Positions 11,447 to 22,375 of a stretch of 64,000 nt of DNA are shown in pieces. Under the pieces are notes generated by a model. It did no database searches and was not told where the DNA came from. It saw only the letters and a program-made list of their open reading frames with translations. A program made the translations under genes and the position numbers. The stretch comes from Adineta ricciae. Its lineage: Eukaryota; Rotifera; Eurotatoria; Adinetida; Adinetidae. The stretch spans positions 1,008,999-1,072,998 of the forward strand of contig CAJNOJ010000005.1 in the NCBI GenBank assembly GCA_905250025.1, in the 5' to 3' direction. Positions within the stretch are counted from its first letter, which is position 1, and each line of letters begins with the position of its first letter.

Positions 11447-12340
11447 TTATCGCTCTGCGTCAATTTCAGATTCATAGGATGTTTCATAAACAAACACGTT
11501 CGAACAGTTATCTGACTTCATTGGATGTGGAGGTTGTGAAATGTTCGATACTCTTTTACGTACAGTCGTACCTTCAGAATCACTCGATAGACTATTTTGA
11601 AGTTGAATGGAAGAATCCGTGCCATCAGCAATCATACCGCGTGCGATGTTTTCTTTGGACATATTTGTGACCAACGATCGGTGGTCAGATTTCTCATTGA
11701 TTGATGTGATATCCGACTCGGATGACGAGGTAACAAAACTTTTGTGCAATGGATACGACTCATCGGAATCACTGGAGAAATCTTTGATGACAGTAGCTCG
11801 CTCATCGTTAAACCGAGATGTCGTATGTCGTGTTAATATTGTTTGTTCGACGTTGGTTGGTGTCGATGAACTGACCACACCATCATGGGAGATTTCTTTG
11901 TCATCCGGCTCAATCATTGTCTCGTTAGGGAAATCATTTTCCGTTGAATCCGATAGAAACGATTCAACAACTAATGTTCGGCCAGTTTTCGGTCGCACAA
12001 ACACTTCCATTGAGTGAGATGACGTTGATCGAAAATCACGTTCACTTTTCAAACTGGTACTTTGATCAGAATTGATTCCCGAGGAGTTATTCGATGGTGT
12101 TGATTGAAATATATTTCTTTCATTTGAATGGTTTATAACCACCAGACCAACACTTTCCCTTGGGTCTGTTGTATTGGTAGACGTCAATGATTTTGTTCTG
12201 TGTATTACTTGTGACTGAGGGAATTGTAGTGGTTCATCTCTTGTTTCAACTTGTTCAGTGGTACTAGTCAATGAATGTTTCTCATCCGAAATCACAATTA
12301 CTGGAGCAACCACTGCTGTCTTACAGATGTCGCAACCCAT
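11447..12340 (-). CDS. Disordered Ser/Thr/Asp-rich protein with MGCxxC acylation-type start
   Basis: Single-exon ORF of 297 aa from ATG 12340. It begins MGCDICKTAVV: Gly2 with Cys3 and Cys6 is the layout of dual N-myristoylated and palmitoylated membrane-anchored proteins, although the residues after Gly2 are not the strongest myristoylation context. The rest is low-complexity and acidic, with repeated SDSD, SSDS and SSES clusters (residues about 125-260) resembling casein kinase 2 targets. No folded domain is evident. It lies directly downstream of the KY-like gene on the same strand, and that protein also begins MGC, so a shared membrane location is possible. No homologue was recognised. 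Confidence 0.7.
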   Translation of the reverse strand: MGCDICKTAVVAPVIVISDEKHSLTSTTEQVETRDEPLQFPQSQVIHRTKSLTSTNTTDPRESVGLVVINHSNERNIFQSTPSNNSSGINSDQSTSLKSERDFRSTSSHSMEVFVRPKTGRTLVVESFLSDSTENDFPNETMIEPDDKEISHDGVVSSSTPTNVEQTILTRHTTSRFNDERATVIKDFSSDSDESYPLHKSFVTSSSESDITSINEKSDHRSLVTNMSKENIARGMIADGTDSSIQLQNSLSSDSEGTTVRKRVSNISQPPHPMKSDNCSNVFVYETSYESEIDAER

Positions 12341-12721
12341 GATGAATGTCAGTATCTTTCCTTATTAGAACACAACCGACGGAGACTGATGAAATGATGA
12401 ATGAAAAACGGTCTCAATATGTTTACTACTACTTTGTAGCGAATTGTTTTATTACAGTCTCCTACTACCAATTATCCAACCACGTTCGTTTGTTATCTTA
12501 TCAACGAATAGGAAAGAAAGCAAATGAATTCGTCGCATTTTTTACAGATGACTGTAAGCTAAAACGCTTGAAAAAGAGGAAGTTGTATATATGACATTGC
12601 GCGTAAGTATTCGTAGATTTGTTTTTCGCGTATTGACAGGAATCGATAAAAACTTTCCGTCTTTCTACTGCGTAATGATAAACTGTACAACTCAACTGCA
12701 TAAAACAATTTTAGAAAAATG
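12341..12721. other. Spacer between the 297-aa gene and the KY-like gene
   Basis: 381 bp, AT-rich, holding the promoter of the 297-aa gene and the 3' UTR of the KY-like gene. Open frames here are on the opposite strand and lack any recognisable signal. Confidence 0.45.
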
Positions 12722-14467
12722 TTATTTCACAATATATTGCAAAAGTCCCTCGTATGAATTAGTTCTTGCGTTCATTTTCACCCATATACCAACATGCTGT
12801 TGTCTAACCCGAATAGTTGTATCGAAAACACCTTTCGCATCGGGTGTGATACCATTTTCTGAAGTCCAACTATTATCAACAGTTATATTGAGTTGTTGAG
12901 CACTTGGAATACGACAGCGAAATCGTACAGTAGAATCTTTGCGGAGAGTTCCATTCAATGGTTCGATTAATTGAGCTTTATGTTTTGTAAATGCATGGTA
13001 CACTTTTGGGACCATCACCGATTGTTTTCGACTACTTTTTGTTACTGAAAATAATTTCAGTTTTGCTACACAATTGAATTTATCTTCGTTTGCATATTTG
13101 GCGAAAATTATAATATCGAATGGAGTAGTGATAGCTGGAGGAGCGAAAAGACAGTGCCATAGGTTAATTTTATAATTATAATTAGTTAACACAGCGCTGT
13201 GCACAGTTGTCTCAGTCAATGAATTTTTCATCGATGCAGATATATCAACATTCTTTGGTGAACGAATTAGAATTTCACCATAGTCATTGTCGAAAGATGA
13301 TGATCTATCGATAAAGTGTGTATTCTTTGGTTTTATAATTTCTAAGTTGTATTGAGAAAATGTTGGCCAAGTATAGGGAAATGAAATAGCCGGACGTGGA
13401 AGACGGGCAACGTCAAATACGAATTTAACAACTATTGAATATGCTTGAGATTGATCAGAGGTTGTGTTAGCGTATATTTCAATCTCGTATTTGCCAGGTT
13501 TTGGTGGAGCGAATTGGCATTTCCATAATGTTGGATCATTTTTATCTGCAAATAAAAACTCCCCACCATCAACCTTAACGTGCGTCTCATCCTTCAAAGC
13601 ACCGTTTAATTCAATATTTCTATTCGATGTCCGAATAATCACTTCACCATACGATTGTTTTCTAACAAGATCAATTGTGTTTGAAAAAAGCGGTGAGATC
13701 AGTTGTAAATTCGATGTAAAAAATGTTGAATACACATGAGGCAATGCCAAAAATTGATTCATTGTAAGTGGATATTCTAACAATTGATCGCTATCCCTCT
13801 CAGGTAAATGACTGTAGATTAAATGCTCAGGAGGACACATAAAATAATGAGGTGCCAATTTTGCTTTGAATCGGTTTGTTCCATGAATGAGATGACCAGA
13901 TCCCCATGTCGATTCAATCAGATATGAATGGCCATTGTTAAGTGTAATAATATTCCATGCATGATCACTTTCACGAAATGTTGTTTGGCGTGCATCAAAT
14001 CCGAAACCTTTTGTATAACCAGTGATTTTTCGACATTTGATGCCGATCTTTTCACATAGATCAGCATAGATTACTGAGTAGCCTTCACAAACTGCTCGTT
14101 TATTTTGAAAGACCTTTTCTGCAGTTTGTGATACAATTCGATTTTGAAAGTAAGCAGTTGTATCGTAAGAGATATTTTGACTAATCCAATAGAAAATAAT
14201 CCACGCACATTCAATTTGATTGTTAGGAGGAACAAGTTTCTCAACACAATCAACTAATTCACGAAGAGAAGACGGACGCCATCGATTGATAACCTCACGA
14301 TAACGCATATTATCAACAGCTGATTGTCGTTGTTGACAAACACGCGGAGAAAATGCTTGAACATCTGCGGGCGATAGATCAATTGAACTATTGGTACGAC
14401 TGTACGGCGAAGACCGACAATAACAATCCGATTTGGATAGAGAAACTTTACTTGGTTTGCAACCCAT
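12722..14467 (-). CDS. KY/hillarin-type transglutaminase-like protein
   Basis: Single-exon ORF of 581 aa. Residues about 60-200 form a transglutaminase-like domain of the kyphoscoliosis peptidase/hillarin family: AWIIFYWISQNISYD, the nucleophile block RAVCEGY (Cys127), the block SDHAWN (His169) and LIESTWGSG. The third catalytic position, Asp in most relatives (D-x-TWG), is Glu185 here, so activity is uncertain. After residue 250 come three KY-type beta-rich repeats, each starting near LISP, EIIKP or LIEP and two containing the WxC.FAPP motif (KCQFAPPKPGKYEI; HCLFAPP). The start MGCKPSKVSLSKSD is a good myristoylation context (Gly2, Ser6, Lys7) with Cys3 for palmitoylation. Relatives act at the cytoskeleton and muscle Z-disc or cell cortex. 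Confidence 0.85.
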   Translation of the reverse strand: MGCKPSKVSLSKSDCYCRSSPYSRTNSSIDLSPADVQAFSPRVCQQRQSAVDNMRYREVINRWRPSSLRELVDCVEKLVPPNNQIECAWIIFYWISQNISYDTTAYFQNRIVSQTAEKVFQNKRAVCEGYSVIYADLCEKIGIKCRKITGYTKGFGFDARQTTFRESDHAWNIITLNNGHSYLIESTWGSGHLIHGTNRFKAKLAPHYFMCPPEHLIYSHLPERDSDQLLEYPLTMNQFLALPHVYSTFFTSNLQLISPLFSNTIDLVRKQSYGEVIIRTSNRNIELNGALKDETHVKVDGGEFLFADKNDPTLWKCQFAPPKPGKYEIEIYANTTSDQSQAYSIVVKFVFDVARLPRPAISFPYTWPTFSQYNLEIIKPKNTHFIDRSSSFDNDYGEILIRSPKNVDISASMKNSLTETTVHSAVLTNYNYKINLWHCLFAPPAITTPFDIIIFAKYANEDKFNCVAKLKLFSVTKSSRKQSVMVPKVYHAFTKHKAQLIEPLNGTLRKDSTVRFRCRIPSAQQLNITVDNSWTSENGITPDAKGVFDTTIRVRQQHVGIWVKMNARTNSYEGLLQYIVK

Positions 14468-14924
14468 CCCAGGAATTTGACTTTACTCGTTTGAAGTTTT
14501 CGCCGAGTTTTTAATCCTAATTCGTGTCCTATCTTTCTAACTGATTATTTCTTTTGCGTAAAATTATTTTCTATTGCTTATGAAGAAAACAAATAGTGTT
14601 TATATTTTACAAATTCTTTTCCGCAGTCGTAGATTCCGTCATGATGTAGGAATGAAAATCCCACTTATGACATGCCTTTTAGACCGTAGAGGTGATCATC
14701 CTGATGACGCCACATTGTAAATATACTTTCATATACAGACGTGAGTCTTCGTCAGGGATCTGGTGTAATTAATTCCAATGCGTCCAACTATATTACTGTG
14801 CTACGTGCCAGCTTCACAATTATAACATAAAAATATTTTTAACAATGTTTCCACAGATAATCACATACAAAAATCGAAAGCTGATCTTTTTTGAGTGAGT
14901 TTGTATAATAAGTGAATGGAATTT
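14468..14924. other. Spacer between the KY-like and VWLD genes
   Basis: 457 bp between two minus-strand genes. It should contain the KY-like promoter. No coding content or structured repeat was seen. Confidence 0.45.
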
Positions 14925-15599
14925 TCAAACATTATTACGATTGCAAGCTCTTTGGGCTTGCGCAATTAGACCATTCTCACCATCCAAGATTTCTCGATGT
15001 TTAGTCGACGGTCGATGCAGATCTGTTGCATTTGATGACATATCTCGTGCTACAGCATTTTCTGCCAAAACACGGGCACATTGAAAGTAATTCAAAGCAG
15101 ACAGTGGATCCGTGTTCAGTAACTCGTTACCTTGTTTAATCAATTCATTACTTAAATCCCTTGCCAAACGTGTTAGAAGAGTAATTTCAAAGTCAAACAT
15201 TTGTATCTCTAGACCTTGATCCAGATATTCTAGTACCCATTCGGCATGGTGAGTCATATTTGCACAGAAAATATAGTACGAATGTAAAGTTAACGAACGA
15301 CGTTGTATTTCTGGTAAAATAACGCTTCCCAATGACCCAGAAGTAATTAGAACCACAAATTTATTGTCTTCTACGAGCCTTTCTATAATTGACAATGTTT
15401 CTTCAACCGTTGGTGCAAATATAACTGGTGCACATGTTTCTCGTATACAGACGATCAGTTGGTCGATCGGATCGACAGGAACTGCTGCAGCCACAGGAGC
15501 TAGTTCAGCTTGAAAAGTCGATTTTAATTGCTGGTATTGACCGCGAGCAGAAATATAAGTATCAAGCCAGACAATTGCAAATGTTTTGCTTAGAGCCAT
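14925..15599 (-). CDS. Stand-alone VWLD-type domain protein (bdelloid-associated family)
   Basis: Single-exon ORF of 224 aa from ATG 15599. The N-terminus FAIVWLDTYI, a central FVVLITSGSLGSVILPEI and YYIFCANMTHHAEW alternate hydrophobic strands with helices, like a receiver- or Rossmann-type alpha/beta fold. From memory, unverified, this pattern (x-VWLD, then SG.LG..ILP.IH, then IY.FC) heads many bdelloid rotifer proteins in front of tetratricopeptide and ADP-ribosyltransferase regions. Here the domain stands alone: after residue 150 there is one TPR-like helix pair (ELIKQGNELLNTDPLSALNY) and a 45-residue tail. It could be a truncated member or a separate single-domain subfamily. A biochemical role cannot be stated. 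Confidence 0.68.
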   Translation of the reverse strand: MALSKTFAIVWLDTYISARGQYQQLKSTFQAELAPVAAAVPVDPIDQLIVCIRETCAPVIFAPTVEETLSIIERLVEDNKFVVLITSGSLGSVILPEIQRRSLTLHSYYIFCANMTHHAEWVLEYLDQGLEIQMFDFEITLLTRLARDLSNELIKQGNELLNTDPLSALNYFQCARVLAENAVARDMSSNATDLHRPSTKHREILDGENGLIAQAQRACNRNNV

Positions 15600-17006
15600 T
15601 CTTTCGATGGAATGATTTTCTACAAATAAAGTAGTATATATCAGTGAACTGCAACTTTATTGTAAGATTGGTGAAAAAAAATTAAAATAAGTTTAGACAA
15701 AATCTAATGCTTACATATTGTTTCGCATCCTTTTCTGAGTATCCACTAACAATTTCCTAGCTGCCAGATACAAACAGATTGAGATATTCAGCCTCCTAAA
15801 GTTCGAATTTTTATATATAAGGTTCAGTGTATAAGAATGCTTTGGAATTAAGCAGAGACGCGCATGTTACATGTTAGTCGATAGCTCTTTATCCAAATTA
15901 TAAAGCTCCTGAAAAACACTCAAAAAAGCTCGATTCAGCACATAGGTCTCTAGAAAATCGATGATCAAAATCTGGAGCTACAAAGGGTGTGGCAAAAGGA
16001 GTTTTTTTTAAATTTTTTAATGCTTTAGGCTGTTTCGATAAAGTTTTTCATGCTTTGTCTTATGATAGTTTCATTTTTTTTCAAAATTAGTGTCTGTAAT
16101 CTGACATAAACAATGATAGAAAGAAAAAGAAATTTATAAGCGATGCGATTCGATAGCCTGAAAGTTGCGCCACAAAACGTGCTATTTACTTTCTCTTATA
16201 TTCTTCTTTCTTTGCTCGTAAAATAAATTTTAGTTTGGTTGGATTATCTAAAAATGTTCCTTTTTTTGTCTTACACTGTGAATATCTCGACGACTGGGCA
16301 AGGTAGAGACTTGAAAATTATACGGTAGTACAAGTATGACTTGAAGAAGTAAAACGAAACAAAAACTTTAAATCAGTCAACAAGAACTGGAGTTATAATC
16401 AATCATACAATGAAGTTGCAATTCACTCATATATAGAAAACGTAGTATGAAGAAATTACCAAGGAAAGTTTGGAAAATTCCAAGAGGAAAAGTATCAAGT
16501 GATCGAAAAGCTAAAAATCATTGAGGTATAAGGCGAGTCCTTTTTCACTCGTACGCGCATCTATTTATACATAACACAAGGGTTGGAAAAAAACCATATT
16601 GATTCTCTTGAAGACATTTTCTTTGCAATATCTTCCTGTCAGACAACTCTCATGCTCGATATTTTCTCCCAAAACTGAGAGAAATAGATAAGCGAAGTAA
16701 GCTTCTCATTTAAATCTAAACAAAATCGATCGATAAAAACGAAAGTTTAGTCGAAGATATGGACTGCTTCGATGTCGATTAAGTTTTATCAAAAAAGGAC
16801 GCCATGAAGAGAAAAACAACAATGTTAGCAACATGCGCAAAATCACACATTTCTGAAGGGAAATATATTCAACTACAAAAGTGAGTCCACTAAGAAAAGA
16901 CTAGACAACAAGAAAACAAAAATTGACCTATAAACTACGAACAAAAAGAAAGAGAAACGTATCAGACTATAGGATATTTCGCCTGCTCTATTTATTTGTT
17001 TTTCTT
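15600..17006. other. 1.4-kb intergenic region
   Basis: Lies between the start of the VWLD gene and the stop of CLUH, both minus strand. It is AT-rich with poly-A/T runs and scattered stops in all frames. No exon, repeat family or structured RNA could be supported. It must hold the VWLD promoter and the CLUH 3' UTR. Confidence 0.45.
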
Positions 17007-20000
17007 TCAGTCGACTTCGTTATTCATCAATGCTGCTGCTTGTTCGGCTGCTTCAGTTATTGACTTGACGAGAGGTGTCGTCGGTTGCTCTTCGTCGCTA
17101 GCTTGCTTATTCAGTTCGTCTCGGATTAAATCCAGATCTTTCTCACGAATTTGAATAAATAATATTCCATTGACGACATTTAACATTTCTAACACATTCT
17201 GAAAAGTAGGCTGTTGAATCTAAACAGAATTCTGTTATATTTTCCTCTCAGTGAATCATTACTCAACTTACAGTTATACTTGGAATCATCAGCAGTTGAC
17301 CTTTAACAACATCATTCATTCGTTTTTGCAAGACGACAGCTTGTTCTGTAAGATGTTTCAGTACTTGAGCACTTTCACGAGTTCGTTCGTGTTCATCGCC
17401 AAGCTAAATAAAATGATAGAAAGATAGAAGATTTTTTTCGATGTTTTCGTACTTGTTGTCGGTAGATTTGATACGCTTCACGTTCACTGGTCAATGCCGA
17501 TCGGAAATCTCCACGACAAGATTGAATGCGAGCACAAAGATGATGAGAAAGAGCAACTTTAAGACTTTTTGATCCATAGAATCTAGATAAATAGATAATC
17601 AATCTTTTCTCTATCTCACAACGTTTGAAGAAATACTTTTTATTCAATTCCAATGATTTCTCCATATATTTCAATGCATTTTCATAATCACCATAGGATT
17701 GTAAAATTAAACCAAGATTGCTCTATGTAATAGAACGATCTATTAATCAAAGAAGAATCAAAATATTGTTCTCACATCAATTAAACTGATTTGTGGATGA
17801 GTTTCTCCGCAACAAGCTAAAATAATATATCGTGCACGACACAATAGTTTAGCTGCATTGGTTGCATGTCCATTTGCAAACGAATAGAGTGCCATATGAA
17901 TCTAAATAGTCATCTTTGCTTACACGAATGTATGAATTTCAAACTTACATATTCCGTTGCTGTTTGAGGATGATCAATACCTAAGACGCGTTCTGACATC
18001 ATCACAGCTTTATGTTGAGTATGAAGTGCTTCATTGTAATCACCCATAATGTAATTTAATCGTGCTAATAATCTTAAACACATACTAATCTCGGGATGCA
18101 TTGGACCGTAGACATTATTTAAGAGATTATGCGCTTCGGAAATCAATTCGAAACCTTCGCGAAGTAAACCTTGTTGAATTTTTTGTTGACCAGTTGTAAA
18201 GAATTGATAAGCATCACTGGGCTGAAAAAAAAGTGTCTAAGGCGAATGTCGAACTCGAATTCTTTCGCTTACTTTCGGAGGACTTTGTTTAACTATTGGA
18301 TAAATGTTTAGAATATCATCTTCATTGAAACATTCATGAGTTGCACGTGTTGATTTATTCGTGACTTCGAATTGATATTCACGCATTGATAATTGTAAAC
18401 CAGTTTTCATACAAAATGAACGTAAAATACAAGTACGACGAATGTTGAATTTTTCCAGAAAACTTTCAATATCATCACTGAAAAAGATCATTTAAGACGT
18501 AGAGTATGGAACAGGACATGCTCTTTTTACCAGTTTAAGTCGAAATTGTATCGTGCTTTGGTTTCGGTAGATAATTGTGTCCAGAGTGTTTTCGATGTTG
18601 TAGAGAGAAAGTCAAGGGATTCTTCAATAGAATAAAAATCTTATCTGTAGTTGTTAAGTATCGGTTGGCTTACCATTTCTCATCAATGGATTTTGTTTTT
18701 TTGACTGCTGTTTTTTGTTTTTCTTTTTGCTATTCGATTTTTGCGATGAACTGGTCGTCAATGGTGAGTTCGTATTTGCTGTTCCATTGTGAGTTGAGTT
18801 GGATGGTGTAGAGGGTGATAAGTCATCGGATAAACAATCAGCTGAAGGTGAAGATATGATCGTTAGGAAACAATTGAGAAAATGACTGATCGAAAACGAT
18901 AATAAATGAATAGGAACAGATTGTATATAATTACGGAAAAGATGCTTAGCACTACGAGAAAGTATTTCCGTGACGACAATTTCCTATGCAAGGCCGAGAA
19001 AAAGTAAAAGAATAGGATGAAAAATGACACTGATTTACATAGAGATAGATGAGAGATGATTGTTGAGAAAGAAGTTGGGCGAGTCGACCAAGATAACGAA
19101 TGTTAATTCCCCTACAAACGAGACGAATAGTGATGAAAATCTCGCAGACATTTCAGATCATACATACCTTGAATGCATAGCTTCTGAAAGACTTTGTCCA
19201 TCGACTGGTACAGCTGTATGATCTTGAAAGTCTTGCACCATCAATGGAATTTGTTTCAATACCAGATATTCGGATGCTTCTTTCAATAATTTGATATCAG
19301 CTGCTGTTTCTGCTGGCTATAAATGAATGGAACAACAATTTTTTTCGAGAAAGATTGATTATTGGATTTGAGTATACCGTTTGTTGAAGTGTTACGTGAG
19401 GTTGAAAGAGATCAGGATTGAAACGAACATCAAATTCATTATCTTTGGTGGATCCGACGGAACGACACGCCGATTGAATGATTTCTCGACTATTATCTTC
19501 AACTAGAATCAATATACATTATTATTTATTCATAGAAGAATAGAAATGGAATGTACCAGTGATTTCATTGACAATACGTTTAGCTTCTTCGACGTTGGTT
19601 TGTTCAGCAGAATCGTTGGTAACAGTCTAAAATGACAAACGTTTGTTTGATTTATTCTACGAAGTCTTCTTTTGTCTGCGTACTTCGGTTGATCGCAATT
19701 TGGACAAATTAAGGGCAATTGAACGGTAGAAATCAACGTATTTTTGTCTAAGAAAAAGAATCATCCATCATAAACGACGATTTCCATATTGAAAAAATGT
19801 TTCATACTCAATAAATGCATCAATTAATTCTTGTCGTAGACAACATAATCGATGTTTGTAAGTTTGAGGATAATTCAGTTGTTTCATCAACGGTGAAATA
19901 TGCTCAACGTCAACTTAAGTACACAAGAATCTATGTACTAACTTCCTCATCATCCTTCTCGACAAACCTGGTAAGTAATTCAAATCCGGTGGCATCATAC

Positions 20001-22375
20001 GTAATAAATCCAAGAGATAATGTCGTCCGTCATTGCCAATAATACCTTTACATTCAACGGCTGTTAGTAATTCGACAATGTCACCTTTTTCTGTTTTAAT
20101 CGAATGTGGTTTTACTTTGAGCATAGCAGCTACTTTCTCCAACTAACAAAATCAAAGTAAAAACAACATTATTTGTTCTGCATTCCGATCTAATTAGATA
20201 TCGTCTTACCAATTCTTTATATTTATCATTTGTCGCACAAGTTTTACCGAAATCAGTCGAACCATAGACTACACTTTGTTCTTGTTCCTTTTCCAAAATA
20301 CCTATTACATTCTCAGTTGATTCATTTTTAGTGAAAAATAATGATTTACCAGGTACGATTGTTTGAGCAGTTACACGCATTCCACGATAATCGACTACAA
20401 CAGTGCCTAATGTATGTAATCCATCTATGTCAATAGTATTAATAGCCCGAACGCCTTGTAAATCATTTGTTGGTGCAGCATGGGCAGCAGCATCACCACC
20501 AAAATCTTTGTAATGCTCTTTGACATCAAAGCCCAGACTGAAGAACATATTATTCCATATATACATATGAACCCTAGAGAAAAAGAATGGACAGTAGATG
20601 AAGTAAATACTCATTGGAATGAACAAAAGTCCTTTCAATCGCGTCCGCTATGGAATTACTTTGATTCTTCGCCTGGATTGATGGCCATTATATTTCCATC
20701 GACTACTGCTTGACAACCTCGAATAGCAGCCGAAACAAAATCACTGTGAACCTAGAAAAGGAATTATCTACATAGAAATTTTTTTTCTCACTTCCGTTTA
20801 CTTTGAACATAGCACGTTCCCGAATTAGTCTTTCAGGTAAAGATTTCTTTGATAATTCTTTAGTGATTTGTAATTCTTCATTCCAATCTCGTACTTGACC
20901 AGGTATATGATCTTCATGTCCAAGTTTATTGATATTGGCTACGAAGACAATAACAAAAAATATTCATTTGACAAAATATTTTTAACTTGAAAATCTTCTT
21001 ACCATCTTCAGCTCGAAAGAAATCGATCGAATGGTCGAACCGTGGTGATAACCATGGATGAATTTGACTCGGAATTTGTATTCGCTCAAATGGATGTTTC
21101 GTACAACGTTTACGTTGTATTGTAGAAAATGTTTTCTTAAATATTGGACTAATCTAAAGATACAAAACACATATACCATTGTCGAACAAATCAAGTACGA
21201 ATCTTACATTATTCAGCAAGTCGACAAGTGAATGAAAAATAGCTTTAGGTTGCACCGGTTTAGGAATGAATTTCTCATCCGTCGTTCTAAATAGACGAAA
21301 ACCGAATAGTCATCAATACATGCCAATCGATGTCTCTGTACTCACTGACTAACATAGAAACCTTTCGTACATGCCGTTATATGAAACGATTTCTCTTCGC
21401 ATGTTGTTACTTGTAAGTACATTAGATCGCCTGCAATGTAAGTTAAATCAAATGAAGAAGAAAATCTTTCGTGCGACAACAAACCATGTAATTTTCTTGA
21501 ACCATTTGGTGGATTCCAACCACTGTATGATAAAACTTTCAGACATTGTAATGGCTAAATAAAAAATGTAATTAATCATATGTTAGTATACATCTGTTTC
21601 CTTCTTCATCTTACTCGTATTTTATTATTAGTTGCAAATAATGGTGTTAAAAGAACATCCTTCTGATTGGGTAGTAGATATTCCGGTACATTGAAATCAG
21701 TTCCATTCGTTTCTGTACCTTTTTTACGGTCTACAACAAAGCAAGTTGAAGATTAGACAGTAGACACGTTCTGACATTACCATTAGGCGATAGAATATCT
21801 GCATTGGTCATATCATTAACAACACACAATGAATATCCATTTGTACCCGCATATGCGTCAATCGGGTCACACGAATGTATTAATTCATTGATATGTTTGA
21901 TATGAATCCGTACTTCACGTACCGTATATTGTTCTGAATATTAATGAGAGTATGATTATATATTCAGCAATGGAAGAAACTAACCTTCGATGACTTTCAG
22001 TACACTTCCTTCTTTTAAATTTTCGATGTTTTTCAATTCTGTAAAATTATCGAGAATATTGCCATCAAGTTGTAAGGAGAAACATGTTCGATGACATGTT
22101 TCTTCTTTATCCATCAGTACTTGATGAATTTCTTGGACGAGTTCACTGGACGTTACTGGTAATTCGAAGGTTTCTAAACCAGACGATTGAATACGAACAT
22201 TAAATGAAGAATCAGGTAGAAGAATCAGATCATTTGCTGCTGTTGCTGATGAAGAACTTGTTGTGACATCGTCGTTCTCCGAATCTTTTCGAGTTTTAAT
22301 TGAATCATCTTCATGACCGTTGCACGGAGAAAAATCAGACGTGTTAGTTGGTCCTTGCTCAACGATTTGTTTCAT
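17007..22375 (-). CDS. CLUH: Clustered mitochondria protein homolog (CLUH/Clu)
   Basis: A many-exon gene coding for roughly 1300 aa, close to human CLUH. Exons read in order: the N-terminal ubiquitin-like part (22375-21985), [15 protein letters not shown] (21933-21781), the block [18 protein letters not shown] to [10 protein letters not shown] (21554 to about 21346), the CLU domain with [19 protein letters not shown] and [15 protein letters not shown] (about 20550-20350) and [16 protein letters not shown], and a TPR block ([24 protein letters not shown], about 18090-18000, plus repeats to 17393). It ends at TGA 17007. CLUH binds mRNAs for nuclear-encoded mitochondrial proteins and keeps mitochondria dispersed. 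At least two introns (21431-21484, 54 bp; 20302-20349, 48 bp) are multiples of three without stops. Not every exon boundary was traced. Confidence 0.93.
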
